This document shows positions 61,515 through 64,000 of a DNA stretch of 64,000 bases, in pieces. Source of the DNA: Treponema sp. UBA4307. GTDB taxonomy: Bacteria; Spirochaetota; Spirochaetia; Treponematales; Treponemataceae. Location of the stretch: positions 30,518 to 94,517 of the forward strand of contig DGUP01000017.1 in NCBI GenBank assembly GCA_002394685.1, read 5' to 3'. Under the pieces are notes generated by a model that was not told the DNA's origin, searched no databases, and was given only the letters and a program-made list of their open reading frames with translations. Both the position numbers and the translations under genes were made by a program. How positions within the stretch are numbered: the first letter of the stretch is position 1; every line of letters begins with the position of its first letter.

Positions 61515-62528
61515 ATGGCAAAAGAAAAGGTAAAAAAACAATATACAAATGGTCTCGAAAGAATTTTAAAAATTGACTGGATGATATCAAACCTGCGTTA
61601 TCCAAGTGTTCAAAATTTTGCAGAAGAGACTGGTGCTTCTATTCCAACCATCAACCGCGACTTAAGAGATTTACGAAACAAGTTTGGAGCCGAAGGTATT
61701 CTTCAGTATGACAGATATAAAAAAGGCTTTTATTATACAAGGCCTTCGTTCCGCATCCCTGCTATGCTTTCATCTGAAAAGCAGATTATTGCAGCAAGTC
61801 TGATGACGAAATTACTTGAACTTATTAAGAATACACCTGTTTATAAAAAAGCAATTGAAGTTTTTAATTCACTTTCTAATAACATCGATGAAAATACAAA
61901 ACTTAATGTAAAAAAACTTTCAAACCGTATTCTGTTTTTAGGAATGGATCCAGTAAAAATCGATGATGAAATCTGGTCTAATCTGGAAGAAGCACTTTCT
62001 AAAAATTGTTACATCAAATTTGATTATGTGAAATATAACCGCAAGTTTGTAGTTCAGTCATGGCAGCTTATTTACAGCGAAGGAATGTGGTGTTTGTATG
62101 CATATAATCCAAATCCAGAAATAAAAGAAATCAGATTCTATAACCTTACAGGAATCAAGAATCTGGAACTTTTAAAAGAAACCTTCGAACTCCCGAAAGA
62201 TTTTGAATATACAAAACGTGCAAAAGGAAACTTCCGCCGCTATATTGGAAAAGAACTTCTTTTCTATAAAATAAAAATCACTTCTGAAAAAACTCTCAAT
62301 TACATCAGGACATATAAATGGACAGATGACCAGAAGTTTGAAGAGCAAAAGGACGGCAGCACAATAATGACGTTCTCCAGCAATCAGGATTACCCGATTC
62401 TGGGATGGGTTCTGAGCCACGGAATGCATGTGCAGCCTCTGGAACCGGAATGGCTGGTGGAGGAGTGGGGTAAGAATGTAAAGGCAATGGCAAATATTGC
62501 AAAAAAAATGAAAAATAAGAAATGTTAA
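61515..62528 (+). CDS. WYL-domain transcriptional regulator
   Basis: 337 residues from ATG 61515 with CAGGAG upstream (GTG 61500 is inside the leader). N-terminal winged helix (~15-75: NFAEETGASIPTINRDLRDL), then WYL domain (~150-240: VVQSWQLIYSEGMWCLYAYN, IRFYNLTGI) and a C-terminal WCX extension (GWVLSHGMHVQPLEPEWLVE). WYL regulators respond to nucleic-acid or small ligands and often control defence and stress genes. The TGATAGT dyads before it and the FliG-like gene may be its own sites. Confidence 0.87.
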   Translation: MAKEKVKKQYTNGLERILKIDWMISNLRYPSVQNFAEETGASIPTINRDLRDLRNKFGAEGILQYDRYKKGFYYTRPSFRIPAMLSSEKQIIAASLMTKLLELIKNTPVYKKAIEVFNSLSNNIDENTKLNVKKLSNRILFLGMDPVKIDDEIWSNLEEALSKNCYIKFDYVKYNRKFVVQSWQLIYSEGMWCLYAYNPNPEIKEIRFYNLTGIKNLELLKETFELPKDFEYTKRAKGNFRRYIGKELLFYKIKITSEKTLNYIRTYKWTDDQKFEEQKDGSTIMTFSSNQDYPILGWVLSHGMHVQPLEPEWLVEEWGKNVKAMANIAKKMKNKKC

Positions 62529-62653
62529 ATAAAAGAAAAATTACCCGCAGGAGTAATAATTGTACTTATTGGAATTGCGTGAAATGAATTATTGCAGGAT
62601 TGGGGAATTGTAAAAATACTACAGCGTATGAAAATATAATGGAGAAATGGTAT

Positions 62654-63454
62654 ATGAATTCAATTAAATATTTTTTTGGTAAAGGGGAATATGATGATGT
62701 GCTTACTTGTCTTTCAACGACAAAAGTTAACTCATACAAAACATCTTCTTTACCATTGGCTCAGTTTTGGAGACCTTCAAAGAGTTTAGATAAATTTATT
62801 TCGAAATTAAAGAAGGAGCAAGGTATTGATATTTCGACTTTTGAGGCATACTTTGAATATCCAACTGAATGTTTAAAAGAAAATGTAAGATTACAATATT
62901 CAAAACCTTCAATGACAGATTTAATGTTAATGAATAAAAGTTTTCAAATTGCTATTGAAGGAAAGTATACAGAATATTCAGAGAGTCACTATGAAACCAT
63001 TAAAGAATGGAATCGAGATAATGAAGTTCATAAGAATAAAATTAAAGAAAATTGGTTTTCCTATTTGAAAGATTGTCAAGCAACAAATAAAACAGAATTA
63101 ATAGAAGATATTCCTTATCAATTTTTACATCGAACAGCTTCAGCTTGTTTTAAGTGTGAAAACAGAATTCCTGTGCTTGTATATCAATTGTTTTATGATG
63201 ATGAAAATAAGGAAAAAGAAGAACAGTTTGTTAAAGAACTTGAAAAATGGGCAGGGATGTTAGGTTTGTCTGAAAAAATAAAATTTCTAGTTTTCGAAGT
63301 AAAAATTACTAATATCGATATTGTTGAAAAAAAATATAAAGGGGCACGTTCTGATTTGTTTTTAATTATGAAGGAATTAAAGGATGAACCAATATTTGAA
63401 TTTGATTGGAATACGATAAGAATTCGAAATATTACTTCAAAATCTAATGAATAG
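62654..63454 (+). CDS. Possible PD-(D/E)XK nuclease-like protein
   Basis: 266 residues from ATG 62654 (GGAG nine bases upstream). MTDLMLMNKSFQIAIEGKYT carries an Asp ... Glu-Gly-Lys arrangement like the catalytic core of PD-(D/E)XK nucleases. ASACFKCENRIPVLVYQLFY and FLVFEVKI follow. Strong A+T bias and lysine-rich codons differ from the left part of the window. A restriction or defence role is inferred only from fold and place. Confidence 0.5.
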   Translation: MNSIKYFFGKGEYDDVLTCLSTTKVNSYKTSSLPLAQFWRPSKSLDKFISKLKKEQGIDISTFEAYFEYPTECLKENVRLQYSKPSMTDLMLMNKSFQIAIEGKYTEYSESHYETIKEWNRDNEVHKNKIKENWFSYLKDCQATNKTELIEDIPYQFLHRTASACFKCENRIPVLVYQLFYDDENKEKEEQFVKELEKWAGMLGLSEKIKFLVFEVKITNIDIVEKKYKGARSDLFLIMKELKDEPIFEFDWNTIRIRNITSKSNE

Positions 63455-63716
63455 ATATGTTTCGTTCAAAGTAAATGCAGTAAAAAAAGGCTGGTATTAC
63501 TCGGGATTCTTCTTATAAAGTAAAAACGCATAATGGATTGTCAAATTTTAATTTTGATGCGAGACCAGAAGGTGAATGTAGAGAAGAAAAAATTGCACAT
63601 GCAATGTACTGTCAATTTCAAGATTAGCCAACTGTTTTCGGAAGTATCCTGGAATGATTATGGAATAAAGATCTAAGGAAAGTTACTTCATTTGATTTAA
63701 TTAAAAGGAGACAACA
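63455..63716. other. Gap without a recognisable gene
   Basis: Contains short open fragments only and no clear promoter or hairpin. AAAAGGAG at the right end is the ribosome site of the next frame. Confidence 0.4.
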
Positions 63717-63989
63717 ATGGATATGTCATTAAACACAAAATGCGTTCAGGCAGGTTATACTCCTGGTAATGGAGAACCCCGCCAGATTCCTAACATTCAG
63801 TCAACAACTCTTAAATATGATACCAGTGAAGAAATGGGTGCCCTTTTTGATCTGCAGAAAAGCGGTAATGTGCTTTTCTATTCTTCCCAGCCCTTACAGA
63901 CATCACACCAACCGGTGGCGCCTGATACTTTTTCCAGTTCGGATGGAGTGAGTTTTACCGAAGTAAATGAGTTTCCGCCTGCTGGATGA
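63717..63989 (+). pseudogene. Truncated metY-like (O-acetylhomoserine sulfhydrylase) start
   Basis: MSLNTKCVQAGYTPGNGEPR and the next 30 residues match the N-terminus of O-acetylhomoserine sulfhydrylases (PLP enzymes of ~430 residues making homocysteine). After ALFDLQKSG the frame becomes unrelated (SSQPLQTSHQPVAPD) and stops at 63989. AAAAGGAG precedes the ATG. Either an insertion or deletion joined foreign sequence to the 5' end, or the true gene continues in another frame beyond the window. Confidence 0.6.
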
Positions 63990-64000
63990 ACGTATTCAAA

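Overview
The window looks like chromosomal DNA of a low-GC host-associated treponeme (Spirochaetes, genus Treponema or a close relative). This is inferred from gene content: a short alanyl-tRNA synthetase of about 610 residues as in other spirochaetes, groES without groEL beside it, a stand-alone FliG-like protein, many lipoproteins with the loose spirochaetal lipobox, and EF-P with arginine at position 32. No database search was possible, so family names rest on motifs read in the translations.

Left part (1-25 kb): the end of an ABC exporter gene, a SpoIIE-type membrane phosphatase, clpP, a UPF0158-GNAT fusion, a DbpA-domain protein, a metallo-beta-lactamase-fold hydrolase, a HAD phosphatase, a lipoprotein behind a cobalamin-type riboswitch, a repeat-domain lipoprotein, parA-parB, an HD hydrolase with an AraC regulator, a SpoU methyltransferase, a phytoene-desaturase-like oxidoreductase, a queuosine-precursor transporter behind a preQ1-II-like leader, efp, a tRNA-Arg and an SDR dehydrogenase.

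Middle part (25-52 kb): galE, then a three-gene operon with ATGA overlaps (26181-31653) encoding an SH3/TPR membrane protein, a caspase-like/formylglycine-enzyme-like membrane protein and a papain-like lipoprotein. This is the best candidate for an undescribed envelope proteolytic system. Then come an M20 peptidase, a minus-strand set (mraY, an acyl-adenylate ligase, an ATP-grasp ligase), a 202-bp element with 29-bp terminal inverted repeats, alaS, a SurA-like chaperone, nusB, a TPR lipoprotein, groES, a sigma-70-family factor behind a perfect sigma-54 promoter, recG, a YggT protein and dnaE.

Right part (52-64 kb) is accessory and decayed: a Rpn/PD-(D/E)XK transposase-family nuclease and a relic of a second copy, a reverse-transcriptase pseudogene, a small basic DNA-binding-like protein overlapping a 33-residue membrane peptide, small paralogues, crcB, an AAA/DUF4143 ATPase between short duplicated sequences, lipoproteins, an HNH nuclease pair, a FliG-like protein and a WYL regulator sharing an operator-like dyad, a possible PD-(D/E)XK nuclease, and a truncated metY-like gene at the edge.

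Three regulatory themes recur. About ten genes have a -10 hexamer ending 6-9 nt before the start codon and no Shine-Dalgarno, suggesting leaderless mRNAs; this moves several starts downstream of the longest ORF. A TGATAGT/ACTATCA dyad occurs at four promoters. Some convergent genes overlap or nearly touch, with the terminator of one inside the coding sequence of the other.
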